Origin: Bacilliculturomica massiliensis
GTDB taxonomy: Bacteria > Bacillota > Clostridia > Peptostreptococcales > Anaerovoracaceae
Length of the DNA stretch: 64,000 nt
Direction: 5' to 3'
NCBI RefSeq assembly: GCF_900605495.1
Contig: NZ_LR027600.1
Span: 246,843 to 310,842, forward strand
A program made the translations under genes and the position numbers. Below, one piece after another: positions 43,829-52,645 of this stretch. The notes under the pieces are model-generated. The model had not been told where the DNA came from, did no database searches, and was given only the letters and a program-made list of their open reading frames with translations. Each line of letters opens with the position of its first letter. Within the stretch, counting starts at the first letter, position 1.

Positions 43829-45214
43829 ATGAAAAAACGGAGAATGATCGCGGCGCTGCTGAGCGCGGCGCTGGTATTGGGGATCGCTCCCGCGATTCCG
43901 GCGTCACGGGCGTCCCGGGCTTTCGGGGCTGAGGGAACAGGAGTTCAGGGAGATTCGGGCCTGCTGTGGCTTGTGAATTACGGACATTCGGTGTCGAAGG
44001 ATTACGCTGCTTCCGATATGCGCACGGCGGCAGGTTCCTCTGTGAAGATGCGGGCGGCCGCAGCTTCTGCACTTGAAAGCATGGTGAAAGACCTGAAGAA
44101 CACGGGCCTGTCTATCCGCCTGAACAGCGGTTACCGCTCTTACGCCACCCAGACCTATCTTTTCAATACGAGACTTGCGGCCAGGCAGAAGACCGGCATG
44201 AGCTACGAGGCGGCCTACGCCGCCACCCGGAAATTTACGGCGGTGCCCGGCACCAGCGAGCATCAGCTGGGGCTGGCCATCGATCTGTCCACCGACGGCA
44301 CGCTGACCGCAGCTTTCGGCAATACGGCTCAGGGAAAGTGGCTCTCGGCGAATTGCTGGCGCTATGGCTTTATACTGCGCTACAGGGATGAGAAGTACAG
44401 TCAGACCCAGATAGGCGAGGAACCCTGGCATTTCCGCTATGTGGGCAAGCCCCACGCGCAGATCATGTATGAGAAGGACTGGTGCCTTGAGGAATATATC
44501 GATTGGCTGAAGGAGAACGGGCATATTTCTCTGACGGCGGGGGATATGGTCTACGACGTCTACCGGACGGCGGGCGACACCTCCGGCTACCGTGATGTGA
44601 TCGACCGCTCATCTGACAACAGCGGCGGCGTGATCGTGACTACATATCATCCGGCGGACCCCATGGCCTATATCAGGGGACACTGGTCGGAGAGCAGTTT
44701 TGCAATGCTATTCGGCGAAGAAGTACCGGCCGTCTTCGGTGTGATCGATCCGGACCGGAGCATTACCAGAGGCGAGTTCGCGGCTCTGTACGCACAGCAG
44801 ATGGAGAACGGAAAACTGCCGGCCGCCGCGCAGTCCCCGGGCAGCGCCGGTTTTTCAGACGTGCCCCGGACCGATCCGTATTACAGCGGAATCACCGCGG
44901 CTGCCGCCGCGGGCATCATGGGCGGAAACGGCGGGAGATTCCGGCCGGAAGGGTTTCTGACCAGAGAGGAAGCGGCGGTGGCTGCCGCCAAATGCGTGAA
45001 GGACGATGAGCTTCAGTATCTGGACTACGGCGACCTGGGAAGCATTTCAGGCTGGGCTTTTCAGAGCGTGCAGAAGCTTGCGCTCCACGGCATCATGAAG
45101 GGATCCGACGGGAACTTCAGGCCGGGAGCAAAGCTGACGTGGGGCGAGGCCGCGGCGCTGCTGCGAAGTCTTGAAGAGTACGTGGGCAGCGCAGACGGCG
45201 GGCTGCAGATATAA
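43829..45214 (+). CDS. VanY-type D,D-carboxypeptidase with SLH repeats
   Basis: This 461-residue exported protein has a signal peptide (1 to about 34, ending AFGAEG). The peptidase domain (about 60-235) has zinc-site motifs SEHQLGLAID (His145, Asp152) and EPWHF (His201). The C-terminal part (about 275-455) carries SLH-like segments (FSDVPRTDPYYSGITAAAAAG; GIMKGSDGNFRPGAKLTWGEAA) that bind the cell wall. It should trim D-Ala-D-Ala ends of peptidoglycan at the cell surface. The SLH tail suggests surface anchoring on wall polymers. The ATG has a weak AGAG ribosome binding site. Confidence 0.87.
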   Translation: MKKRRMIAALLSAALVLGIAPAIPASRASRAFGAEGTGVQGDSGLLWLVNYGHSVSKDYAASDMRTAAGSSVKMRAAAASALESMVKDLKNTGLSIRLNSGYRSYATQTYLFNTRLAARQKTGMSYEAAYAATRKFTAVPGTSEHQLGLAIDLSTDGTLTAAFGNTAQGKWLSANCWRYGFILRYRDEKYSQTQIGEEPWHFRYVGKPHAQIMYEKDWCLEEYIDWLKENGHISLTAGDMVYDVYRTAGDTSGYRDVIDRSSDNSGGVIVTTYHPADPMAYIRGHWSESSFAMLFGEEVPAVFGVIDPDRSITRGEFAALYAQQMENGKLPAAAQSPGSAGFSDVPRTDPYYSGITAAAAAGIMGGNGGRFRPEGFLTREEAAVAAAKCVKDDELQYLDYGDLGSISGWAFQSVQKLALHGIMKGSDGNFRPGAKLTWGEAAALLRSLEEYVGSADGGLQI

Positions 45215-45286
45215 AAAAACAAGTTTGCGCGGGCGCGAGAATGGTTGCCGACGGCGGGCGCGCCGCAGGAAAGGACGATACAGTAA

Positions 45287-46249
45287 ATGAAAGAAACGTA
45301 TGTAAACAATTTGAGGACCGACGCGGAGATCCAGGACTTTTTCATGGTCAAGACCATAGCCGTCAAGATCGGCTCCAACAAAAAACAGTATCTGGATCTG
45401 CTGCTGGCGGACCGCATGGGGGAAGTGACGGCCAAGAAATGGGATGTGGCGGACACGGAACTCCCCTCGCTCAACGAGATCAAGGAGGGCGATCTGATCA
45501 AGGTGAAGGCCGTAGTGACGGAGTGGAACGGCATGAAGCAGCTGAAGATCATGCGCGTTCGCCGGGCGGTGGACCAGGATGGGCTGGAACTGGCGGACTT
45601 TATCAAGGCCGCTCCGGAAAAGCCGCAGGATATGCTGGACTACATAACCAGAGCCGTGGAGTCCATGACCGATCCGGATCTGAAGGCACTGTGTTCCAGA
45701 CTGCTGGCAGATAACCGCGAAAAGCTGCTCTATTACCCTGCCGCGGTCAAAAATCATCACGCACAGCTGGGCGGACTGCTCTACCATACCAAGCGCATGC
45801 TGGATATGGGCGAGCGTGCCTGTCTGGTATATACGAATCTGAAGCGCGACTGGGTGGTCTGCGGCGTGATCATCCACGACATGGAAAAGCTCAACGAGAT
45901 CGAATCCAATGAAATGGGCGTGGCTTCCGGTTACTCTTTTGAGGGACAGCTTCTGGGTCATCTGGTGCAGGGGGTGAAAACCATCGACCGGCTGGCGGAG
46001 GAACTGGGGATCGGCAGAGAAAAGGCCATCATGCTGGAGCACATGGTGCTGACCCATCACTACGAGCCTGAATACGGCAGCCCGAAGAAACCGCTGTTTC
46101 CCGAGGCGGAGATGCTGCACTATCTGGACATGATCGACGCCAAGATGTTCGACATGCAGCAGGCGCTGGAGGCTACGGAACCGGGTGGATTCTCCGACAA
46201 GATCTGGACGCTGGACAACCGGCGCCTGTATCGGCCGGCTGAGGTGTAG
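45287..46249 (+). CDS. YhaM-like 3'-5' exoribonuclease
   Basis: This 320-residue protein combines an N-terminal OB-fold (about 15-95) with a C-terminal HD domain. Metal residues are in HHAQLGGLLYHTKRM near residue 157-171 and HDMEK (197-201), with a later His in MVLTHHYEPEYGSP. This is the layout of YhaM/CbfI, a hexameric exoribonuclease that trims RNA 3' ends. It is the first gene of a likely operon (next gene 3 nt downstream, then recD2 and comF). Coupling to an orphan CCA-enzyme-like gene hints at a shared role at RNA 3' ends. Confidence 0.86.
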   Translation: MKETYVNNLRTDAEIQDFFMVKTIAVKIGSNKKQYLDLLLADRMGEVTAKKWDVADTELPSLNEIKEGDLIKVKAVVTEWNGMKQLKIMRVRRAVDQDGLELADFIKAAPEKPQDMLDYITRAVESMTDPDLKALCSRLLADNREKLLYYPAAVKNHHAQLGGLLYHTKRMLDMGERACLVYTNLKRDWVVCGVIIHDMEKLNEIESNEMGVASGYSFEGQLLGHLVQGVKTIDRLAEELGIGREKAIMLEHMVLTHHYEPEYGSPKKPLFPEAEMLHYLDMIDAKMFDMQQALEATEPGGFSDKIWTLDNRRLYRPAEV

Positions 46250-46251
46250 AT

Positions 46252-47103
46252 ATGGAGCAGCGGCTGAGGGAGAAATTTAAGGACGACCCGGGAATGATTA
46301 TCAGGGAGATCGCCCTGGCGGCGGAGCGGGATCAGGACATGGACCAGGAGACGATGGAAGCCGTCAAGGAGACCGTGGGAGAGCTGAGCCGTCTGTCCGC
46401 AGCGGAGATCCGCGATCTCTTCGAGACGGTGCTGACGGCCAAAAGTCCTGCCAGGGGTCTTCGTCTGGCCGCGGCGGCGGGCGTCATGCCCTTTGTTCTT
46501 GGCGAGGAGTGTTACCCCCCGCAGTCCAGGCACGAGATAGATTCGTTTCAAACGCTCGTGGAAAACTATGACAGGGTACGCCCGGAGGCGGAATACCGCT
46601 GGGCTCTGCTTTTTCTCTGCTTCGACGACAAAAGGGCGGAGCAGGCCGTCTCCCGGCTTCATTTTGACCAGGACAGGCATTTTAAATTTACATCGGCGCT
46701 GAGAAAGACCCAGGAGCTTTACTTTATCGTGAGACCCTTCGATTTTAAGAAGTTTCTTTATGTGAACGGCCGGGAAAACTATGAATACTGGGAGAACGTG
46801 ACAAAACAGCAGTGCAAGGTCTACGATCACCCGGATAACCGCATCATGTCCCGATATTATATGTTAAAAGAATTCGCGGAGTACAAAATGGCGGTCTGGC
46901 CGGAGGATCTGGCCGTGGACAGGGACGATCTCCTGGCCGCGGGCATTCCGGAGAAAAAGGCGGATTATATTTTGGAAAAGCTGCTCTATATGGTACATTA
47001 CAAGCCCCGCTTAAACACCAGGAAAGATCTGCTGTCCGCCGCGAAGCGGGCCGCAGCCAATCCCTTTTCGAAATATCTGCGCGACGTGCATTTCTTTCGG
47101 TGA
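46252..47103 (+). CDS. Orphan C-terminal half of a CCA-adding enzyme-like protein
   Basis: The 283-residue protein begins where the RNA-binding body of class II tRNA nucleotidyltransferase/poly(A) polymerase begins. EIRDLFETVLTAKSPARGLRLAAAAGVMPFVLGEE (about 53-86) corresponds to the helical RNA-binding domain, and the following helices continue that fold. No nucleotidyltransferase head with GxxxR and DxD is present upstream. It therefore cannot add nucleotides by itself and may bind tRNA-like 3' ends. It is sandwiched between a YhaM-like exoribonuclease (3 nt gap) and recD2. The assignment is by motif reading only. Confidence 0.65.
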   Translation: MEQRLREKFKDDPGMIIREIALAAERDQDMDQETMEAVKETVGELSRLSAAEIRDLFETVLTAKSPARGLRLAAAAGVMPFVLGEECYPPQSRHEIDSFQTLVENYDRVRPEAEYRWALLFLCFDDKRAEQAVSRLHFDQDRHFKFTSALRKTQELYFIVRPFDFKKFLYVNGRENYEYWENVTKQQCKVYDHPDNRIMSRYYMLKEFAEYKMAVWPEDLAVDRDDLLAAGIPEKKADYILEKLLYMVHYKPRLNTRKDLLSAAKRAAANPFSKYLRDVHFFR

Positions 47104-47135
47104 TGTTTACGGCCGGCTTTTCAAAGGCGAAGGGT

Positions 47136-49466
47136 ATGGAAGAGAAAACAGGTACGATCACAGAGATCATTTATTATAATAAGGAAAACGCCTACACCAT
47201 AGCCGTCGTGGAGACAGAGGAGGAACAGTTCACGGCGGTGGGATATCTTCCCGGCGCGGAGAAGGACAGGACCTTTCTGTTTCGCGGCGCATGGAAGACC
47301 CATCCCACTTACGGAGAGCAGTTTGCTTTTTCCGCCTATGAAGAGCAGATGCCCACCACGGATCAGGGGATCGAGAGTTTTCTGTCTTCGGGCCTTTTGA
47401 AAGGCATCGGAAAAAAGACGGCGGCGGCTATTGTGAAGCATTTCGGCCCGGATACCTTCCGGATCATCGAGGAAGAGCCCGGACGTCTGACGGAGGTATC
47501 CGGGATCGGCGAAGCGAAGGCCAGAGCAGTGGCGGAGGCCTTTCAGTCTCATCGTGAGTTTGCGCAGATCACGCTGTACCTGCAGCAGTACGGGATATCC
47601 GCCAATTACGCCATGAAGCTGTACAAGGTCTACGGGCCGGACACCATCGCGGCGGTGGAGGAAAACCCCTATCAGCTGGTGGACGACGTGTTCGGCATCG
47701 GGTTTCGAAAGGCCGACAAGATCGCGGAGCGCATGGGAGTCTCGAAGGATTCGGAATTCCGAATGAAAAGCGGCGTGCTGTACGGACTCTGGACCTACGT
47801 CAACGAAGGGCATACCTTTGTGCCGCAGAAGCAGTTCTGCGAGCAGATGGGTCAGTTTCTGGAGGTGGGAGCGGAGGAAGTCTACGAGACCACGGTGGAG
47901 ATGGCCTTTGAGGGGGCGATCCGGGTGGAAAATCTGGAAGGGCGGGCTGTGGTTTATCTGGAACCCTACTGGAAGGCTGAGCAGAATGTCTGCGGGAAGC
48001 TCATCGAGCTGAATCAGGCCACGCTGCCCTACGTCAGCACGGACGTTGATAAACTCATCGAGGCGACAGAGCGCGAGAGCGGGATCTTTCTGTCTGAGAA
48101 TCAGAAGCATGCGGTGATCTCCTGTCTGCAGAACGGGGTGTCTGTCATCACCGGCGGTCCGGGAACGGGAAAGACCACGATTATCAATACGATCATCCAT
48201 ATCTTCAGCCAGAGCGGGCTGACCACAGCCATCGCCGCGCCTACGGGCAGGGCGGCCAAGCGGATCACGGAGACTTCGGGATATCCGGCGTCGACCATTC
48301 ACCGGCTTCTGGAATATTATTACTCGGAGGGCGAGGACTCCATGCGTTTCGGCAAAAACGCCGAGGACCCGCTGGATTATCAGGTCATCATCATCGACGA
48401 AGCGTCCATGATCGACATTTTGCTGATGAACGGCCTGCTGGCCGCCGTCCGGCCGGGGACCCGGCTGATCATCGTGGGGGATGCGGATCAGCTGCCGTCC
48501 GTGGGCGCCGGAAATGTGCTGCGGGATATTCTGGACAGCGAGATCATCCACTCCGTATGCCTGACGGAGATCTTCCGCCAGGCCGGAGAGAGTCTCATCG
48601 TGGTCAACGCCCACAAGATAAACCGGGGCGAATATCCTGATATGAACCAGAAGGACAAGGATTTCTTTCTGGTGCGAAGGAGCTCTGAGAAAGACATGCT
48701 GGCCGCGATCAAAGATCTTTGCGTCAGGCGGCTGCCCGGTTATTACACGGACTGCGACGCCGTGAAGGACATGCAGGTGATGACGCCGGTGCGGAAGGGG
48801 ATCCTGGGCAGCATCAGTCTCAACAGGGAACTGCAGGCTGTGCTGAATCCGCCGGGACCGGAAAAACGGGAGAAGAAATTTGGGGACCGGATCTTCCGCG
48901 AGGGCGATAAAGTCATGCAGATCCGCAATAACTACGAGCTGGAGTGGAAGCGTCTGGACGATTTCAGCGAAGGCCGGGGCATGTTCAACGGCGACGTGGG
49001 CTTTGTGGAGGTGGTGGACCCGGAGTACGGGGAAATGACCGTGCTTTTTGACGACGGAAAATATGTGCATTACGAGTTTTCTCAGCTGGAGGAGCTGGAA
49101 CTGGCCTACGCGGTGACGGTTCACAAGAGCCAGGGAAGCGAATTCCCCATCGTCATTATGCCCATCAGCTGGTTTCCGCCCATGCTGGCTACCAGGAATC
49201 TTCTGTACACCGCGGTGACCCGGGCGAAGAAGGCTGTGGTGCTGGTGGGACAGGAAAACAGGATCTGTGCCATGATCGACAACAACCGGATCGTGGAGCG
49301 GTATTCCGGGCTGCGACCGCGGCTTTCCGCGTTTCTGGATCCAGATTCCCTCAGCGCAGCCTGGCCGGACGGACCGGAGTTTTTTTCCGGCGGACCAGAG
49401 CCGGGGGATCAGGCAGTTCAGATGTCATTTTCAGAACAGGACGGGGGCGGGGAAGAACTATGGTAA
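47136..49466 (+). CDS. recD2: RecD2 family SF1B DNA helicase
   Basis: This 776-residue helicase moves 5'-3' on DNA. The N-terminal part (1-310) holds the OB and helix-hairpin-helix repeats (FLSSGLLKGIGKKTAAAIVKHFG; VSGIGEAKARAV). The core has motif I GGPGTGKTT near residue 344, motif II IIIDEASM near residue 418, motif III VGDADQLPSVG near residue 448, and the late motif VTVHKSQGSEFP and YTAVTRAKK. There are no RecB or RecC partners, as usual for RecD2. ATG 47136 with AAAGG upstream is chosen. Its end overlaps comF by 7 nt. Confidence 0.92.
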   Translation: MEEKTGTITEIIYYNKENAYTIAVVETEEEQFTAVGYLPGAEKDRTFLFRGAWKTHPTYGEQFAFSAYEEQMPTTDQGIESFLSSGLLKGIGKKTAAAIVKHFGPDTFRIIEEEPGRLTEVSGIGEAKARAVAEAFQSHREFAQITLYLQQYGISANYAMKLYKVYGPDTIAAVEENPYQLVDDVFGIGFRKADKIAERMGVSKDSEFRMKSGVLYGLWTYVNEGHTFVPQKQFCEQMGQFLEVGAEEVYETTVEMAFEGAIRVENLEGRAVVYLEPYWKAEQNVCGKLIELNQATLPYVSTDVDKLIEATERESGIFLSENQKHAVISCLQNGVSVITGGPGTGKTTIINTIIHIFSQSGLTTAIAAPTGRAAKRITETSGYPASTIHRLLEYYYSEGEDSMRFGKNAEDPLDYQVIIIDEASMIDILLMNGLLAAVRPGTRLIIVGDADQLPSVGAGNVLRDILDSEIIHSVCLTEIFRQAGESLIVVNAHKINRGEYPDMNQKDKDFFLVRRSSEKDMLAAIKDLCVRRLPGYYTDCDAVKDMQVMTPVRKGILGSISLNRELQAVLNPPGPEKREKKFGDRIFREGDKVMQIRNNYELEWKRLDDFSEGRGMFNGDVGFVEVVDPEYGEMTVLFDDGKYVHYEFSQLEELELAYAVTVHKSQGSEFPIVIMPISWFPPMLATRNLLYTAVTRAKKAVVLVGQENRICAMIDNNRIVERYSGLRPRLSAFLDPDSLSAAWPDGPEFFSGGPEPGDQAVQMSFSEQDGGGEELW

Positions 49467-50227
49467 CTACAGGCCGGCGAATGGTGCTGGGAGCTCTTCT
49501 GGACGGAGCGCTGGAGCTTTTGTATCCGGCGGGGATCTACTGCGCCTGCTGCGGGGACGCCATCGATCCGGATATGCCCTACAGTCTGTGCGGCAGATGC
49601 GTGCGGGAGATATGCTGGATGAAAGAAGAGCTGGCCGCCGGCGAAGCCTGCGGCGGTCTGTCCGGTCTGTCCGGCCGCCCGGCGGATCTCCGATCGCTGC
49701 GCAGGGCCTTTTCCTGCGCCCGCTACGAGAGCAGGACCAGGTCTGTTCTGAAAAAATTCAAATACGGCCGGCAGCCGGGGCTGGCCAGAGCGCTGGGCCG
49801 GCTGATGCTGGAACGCATAGAGGGACAGGATCTAACGCCGGATCTGGTGGTGCCGGTACCCATGTACCTGCCCAAGGAGCGGGCGCGGGGGTACAATCAG
49901 GCGGAACTTCTGGGGAGGGAGATCGCGGCGGGACTGGGAGTCCCCTGTCTTTCCGGAGCGCTGGTGAGGAGCCGGAAGACAGGGGCCATGAGCGCGCTTT
50001 CCGCTGATGAGCGGCGGATGAATCTGCGGGGCGCCTTCGAGACGCGGGAAAGACTGCGGGGCGGCGGCAGTTCCTCTCTGTCCGGGAAACAGATCCTTCT
50101 GGTAGACGATATCGTGACCACCGGAACGACGGCGGACGAATGTGCCCGGGCGCTGCTGGCGGCGGGCGCTGCGGCGGTAGACCTGCTGGTATTCGCCTCG
50201 GGGGGAGCGGGAGACGGCGGAAATTAA
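49460..50227 (+). CDS. comF: ComF family phosphoribosyltransferase-like protein
   Basis: This 255-residue protein has an N-terminal zinc-finger-like segment (CACCGDAIDPDMPYSLCGRC, about 28-47) and a phosphoribosyltransferase fold with the PRPP motif ILLVDDIVTTGTT near residue 213-225. The central RARGYNQAELLGREIA is diagnostic for ComFC/GntX. In competent bacteria ComFC helps DNA uptake; in others the role is unclear. Placement after recD2 suggests DNA processing. The raiA-type RNA begins 23 nt after its stop. Confidence 0.9.
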   Translation: MVTTGRRMVLGALLDGALELLYPAGIYCACCGDAIDPDMPYSLCGRCVREICWMKEELAAGEACGGLSGLSGRPADLRSLRRAFSCARYESRTRSVLKKFKYGRQPGLARALGRLMLERIEGQDLTPDLVVPVPMYLPKERARGYNQAELLGREIAAGLGVPCLSGALVRSRKTGAMSALSADERRMNLRGAFETRERLRGGGSSSLSGKQILLVDDIVTTGTTADECARALLAAGAAAVDLLVFASGGAGDGGN

Positions 50228-50249
50228 ATAGAGATACGTCCGAAAGGGC

Positions 50250-50445
50250 GGAAGGTGAAGCGGTCCGGGTCTGTGGTTGAAAGTCCATGCCAGCTACGGG
50301 CAAAGGGACCCACGTAAACTGGACCGCAAGGCGGCAGTGATCATGGCGTAGCTTAGATGTAAGTCCTGGGGTAAAATACCCCGTCAAGGCGAGTGTGGGG
50401 GCAAAGACCAGGTCAGCCGGACCGTTTCACCTTCCGTCTTTTTTT
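50250..50445 (+). ncRNA. raiA-motif structured RNA
   Basis: About 190 nt enclosed by a 19-nt terminal stem: 50250-50268 (GGAAGGTGAA, CGGTCCGG) pairs with 50417-50435. An intrinsic T-run follows at 50439-50445. The interior is GC-rich, non-coding and has several purine-rich single-stranded blocks (GAAAGTCC, GGGCAAAGGGACC, GGGGTAAAATACCCC hairpin). Its place between comF and hpf (raiA) is the known setting of the raiA-motif RNA in Firmicutes and Actinobacteria. The identification is from position and layout; a covariance-model search was not run. Confidence 0.75.
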
Positions 50446-50591
50446 GTGAAAGCGGGCGGAGGGCAGATTTTGTTTCCTTTGTGAGAGTGAGCCCCAGGGC
50501 GAATAAGGCTCCGGAGGGAACTTTTTTTTATTGTGGAGATAACTGCAGATCTGCAGATACCCGACGGCGGGAGCAGGCCGGTGCAAAAAAG

Positions 50592-50847
50592 ATATCCACA
50601 AGTTATCCACAACCCGAAAAACCGGCAGATCCAGCCTTTGAGGGGGGCCGGGAAATAGAAACGCCCTGTGGGAAATAAATAAAAAGAAGCAAAGAAACGT
50701 TGAAAAACGTGGGATTTGGCGGAGACGGGCGGGAACGGATGGGTAATTATTCATTTTGGGCGCTCAGGAGATCTATCCACAAAGCGAAGGCTTGTATTTT
50801 CAATTATGCACAGAGTTATCCACAGAGTTCACACCCATATTTCCACA
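50592..50847 (+). other. DnaA-box cluster
   Basis: Two perfect TTATCCACA boxes lie at 50603-50611 and 50816-50824. Near matches are ATATCCACA (50592), CTATCCACA (50773), TTATGCACA (50804) and ATTTCCACA (50839), all in the same orientation. A TGTGGGAAA lies at 50668 in the opposite one. The flank to 51030 is AT-rich. Such clusters titrate DnaA, regulate transcription or form origins. The 50446-51031 gap has no other supported feature. Confidence 0.75.
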
Positions 50848-51031
50848 GGATAAACAAGCCCGAAGATCCTGAAAAATCGTACTTTCTTTTTGATGGCTGC
50901 GGCGATTTCTGTCGAAAAAGGTGCATGAACAGTGAATAAAAATATTTCATCAATATGGCATTGAAAAAAAGAGGAAAGCCATACTAAATGTTGAATAAGG
51001 TATTATCCGAAACAGTAAGGGGGTACAAGTT

Positions 51032-51571
51032 ATGAAAGTCATAATTTCATGCAAGAACTACAATGCAAGTGACAGACTAAAGGACACGATCGAGAAGAAG
51101 TTTGAGAAGCTGGGCAAGTATTTTTCAAGAGACATCGTAGCAAATGTGACTCTGACGGCGGAAAAGGGGGAACAATACAGGTTGGAGGCAACGCTCAACG
51201 CAGTGGGCACGATCTTCCGGGCGGAAGAGAGAAACTCGGATCCGTACACCTGTCTGGACAAGGTAGTGGATAAGCTGGCGTCCCAGATGTCCAAGTTTAA
51301 GACAAAGCTGCTGCGCAAGCATAAGGAAACGAAGCAGGAGGAAGTATTCGCCTTCGCTGAGATTCCGGATTATGAAGAACCTGAGGAAGAGATCAAGGTA
51401 GTCAGAACGAAGAAGTTCGAGCTGATCCCCATGTCCGTGGACGAGGCCATCATGCAGATGGAACTGGTGGAGCACAACTTTTTCGTATTTCTCAACATGG
51501 AAACTGACAGCGTAAGCGTCGTTTACAAGAGAAACGATGGAAATTACGGTCTTCTGGATACAAAATATTGA
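51032..51571 (+). CDS. hpf: Ribosome hibernation promoting factor, long form
   Basis: This 179-residue protein has an N-terminal ribosome-binding domain (about 1-100; CKNYNASDRLKDTIEKKFEKLGKYF) and a C-terminal dimerisation domain (about 122-179; FELIPMSVDEAIMQMELVEHNFFVF and VYKRNDGNYGLL). The long form pairs 70S ribosomes into 100S dimers in resting cells. It lies 587 nt downstream of a raiA-type RNA and behind a run of DnaA boxes, so its expression may be tied to both. The ATG has AAGGGGG upstream. Confidence 0.94.
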   Translation: MKVIISCKNYNASDRLKDTIEKKFEKLGKYFSRDIVANVTLTAEKGEQYRLEATLNAVGTIFRAEERNSDPYTCLDKVVDKLASQMSKFKTKLLRKHKETKQEEVFAFAEIPDYEEPEEEIKVVRTKKFELIPMSVDEAIMQMELVEHNFFVFLNMETDSVSVVYKRNDGNYGLLDTKY

Positions 51572-51584
51572 GAACTCATTCATT

Positions 51585-51621
51585 GAGCCGCCGGCAGAGA
51601 TCTGCCGGCGGCTCTTTTTTT
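51585..51621 (+). terminator. Terminator after hpf
   Basis: Perfect 14-bp arms (51585-51598 and 51601-51614), 2-nt loop and seven T's. Confidence 0.92.
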
Positions 51622-51716
51622 CCGGGTGATTGAAAGAAAATAAAGAGATAAAGTCCCGTGCGAAAATATTGAACGAAATTTTTGCGTATAAATAAGGAAA
51701 TTACTAAAGTTTTTAG

Positions 51717-51745
51717 TTGAATAATCCTGTGCGATTGACTATACT
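51717..51745 (+). promoter_or_regulatory. Promoter of cdaA operon
   Basis: TTGAAT (51717-51722), 17 nt, TATACT (51740-51745). A TATAAT at 51752 could be a second -10. Confidence 0.55.
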
Positions 51746-51784
51746 AAAATAGTATAATCTTATGTAAAGTGGGGTGAAAGGCCT

Positions 51785-52645
51785 GTGAGTGATCCTTTCG
51801 CAAATATAATGAGCGGGTTTGGTATTGCTGACGTCATCGATGTGTTGATCGTCGCATTTGTCGTATATAAAATCATCGGCTTCATTCGGGAGACCAGAGC
51901 GGAGCAGCTGGCTAAGGGCCTTATTATCCTCATCGTGGCGAAGTTCCTGGCTGAGGGCATGAACTTTTATACGCTGAACTGGATCCTGGATAATGCCATG
52001 CAGGTGGGTCTGGTGGCCATCGTGGTGGTGTTTCAGCCGGAACTGCGCCGCGGACTGGAGTACATCGGGCGCAGCAAGCTGATCACAAAACAGTTCGCGC
52101 AGATGAACAAGGAAAAGGTCAAAGAGGTCACGTCCATTCTGGTCAAGACCGTGGATTACTTTTCATCCACAAGGACCGGGGCGCTGATCATCATCGAGCG
52201 GGAGACGACGCTGAACGATATCGCAGAGACGGGAACAGAGCTGAACGCGGAGATATCCACGGAGCTTCTGGGAAATATTTTTTACGAGGGAGCGCCGCTG
52301 CACGACGGGGCGGCCATCATCCGCGGCGAGAAGATCTTTGCCGCGGGCTGCGTGCTTCCGCTGACACAGAATAAGAATTTGAGCAAGGAACTGGGGACCC
52401 GGCATCGGGCGGGTATCGGCATCACGGAAAACTCCGACGCCGTTTCGCTGATCGTCTCCGAGGAGACCGGCATTATCTCCATCGCCATCGACGGAAAGCT
52501 TTCCCGCTTCCTGGATCTGAAGACGGTGGAAAAGACCCTGCTGAACCTGTATCTGAGTCAGTCAGACACGGAGAAGAAAAAGCCCATGGATTTCATAGGC
52601 TGGCTGAGGAGGGAGGAGCGGAATGAAAAGCAGCACGACAAATAA
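51785..52645 (+). CDS. cdaA: Diadenylate cyclase CdaA
   Basis: This 286-residue membrane enzyme makes cyclic-di-AMP from two ATP. Three N-terminal membrane segments (about 12-95) precede the DAC domain with its catalytic DGA (174-176) and RHR (206-208). It starts with GTG behind GGGGTGAAAGG. It is the first gene of the conserved cdaA-cdaR-glmM operon, in which CdaR and GlmM adjust its activity and link the messenger to cell-wall precursor synthesis. It overlaps cdaR by 23 nt. Confidence 0.94.
   Translation: MSDPFANIMSGFGIADVIDVLIVAFVVYKIIGFIRETRAEQLAKGLIILIVAKFLAEGMNFYTLNWILDNAMQVGLVAIVVVFQPELRRGLEYIGRSKLITKQFAQMNKEKVKEVTSILVKTVDYFSSTRTGALIIIERETTLNDIAETGTELNAEISTELLGNIFYEGAPLHDGAAIIRGEKIFAAGCVLPLTQNKNLSKELGTRHRAGIGITENSDAVSLIVSEETGIISIAIDGKLSRFLDLKTVEKTLLNLYLSQSDTEKKKPMDFIGWLRREERNEKQHDK

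Noticed and set aside
47121..49124. Long minus-strand open frame antisense to recD2
   Set aside because: Complement of a helicase gene with all motifs; composition typical of a shadow frame.
50592..50847. Calling the DnaA-box cluster the chromosomal origin
   Set aside because: No dnaA, dnaN, gyrase or rpmH genes in the window and no replication-bias evidence; only a DnaA-binding cluster is supported.
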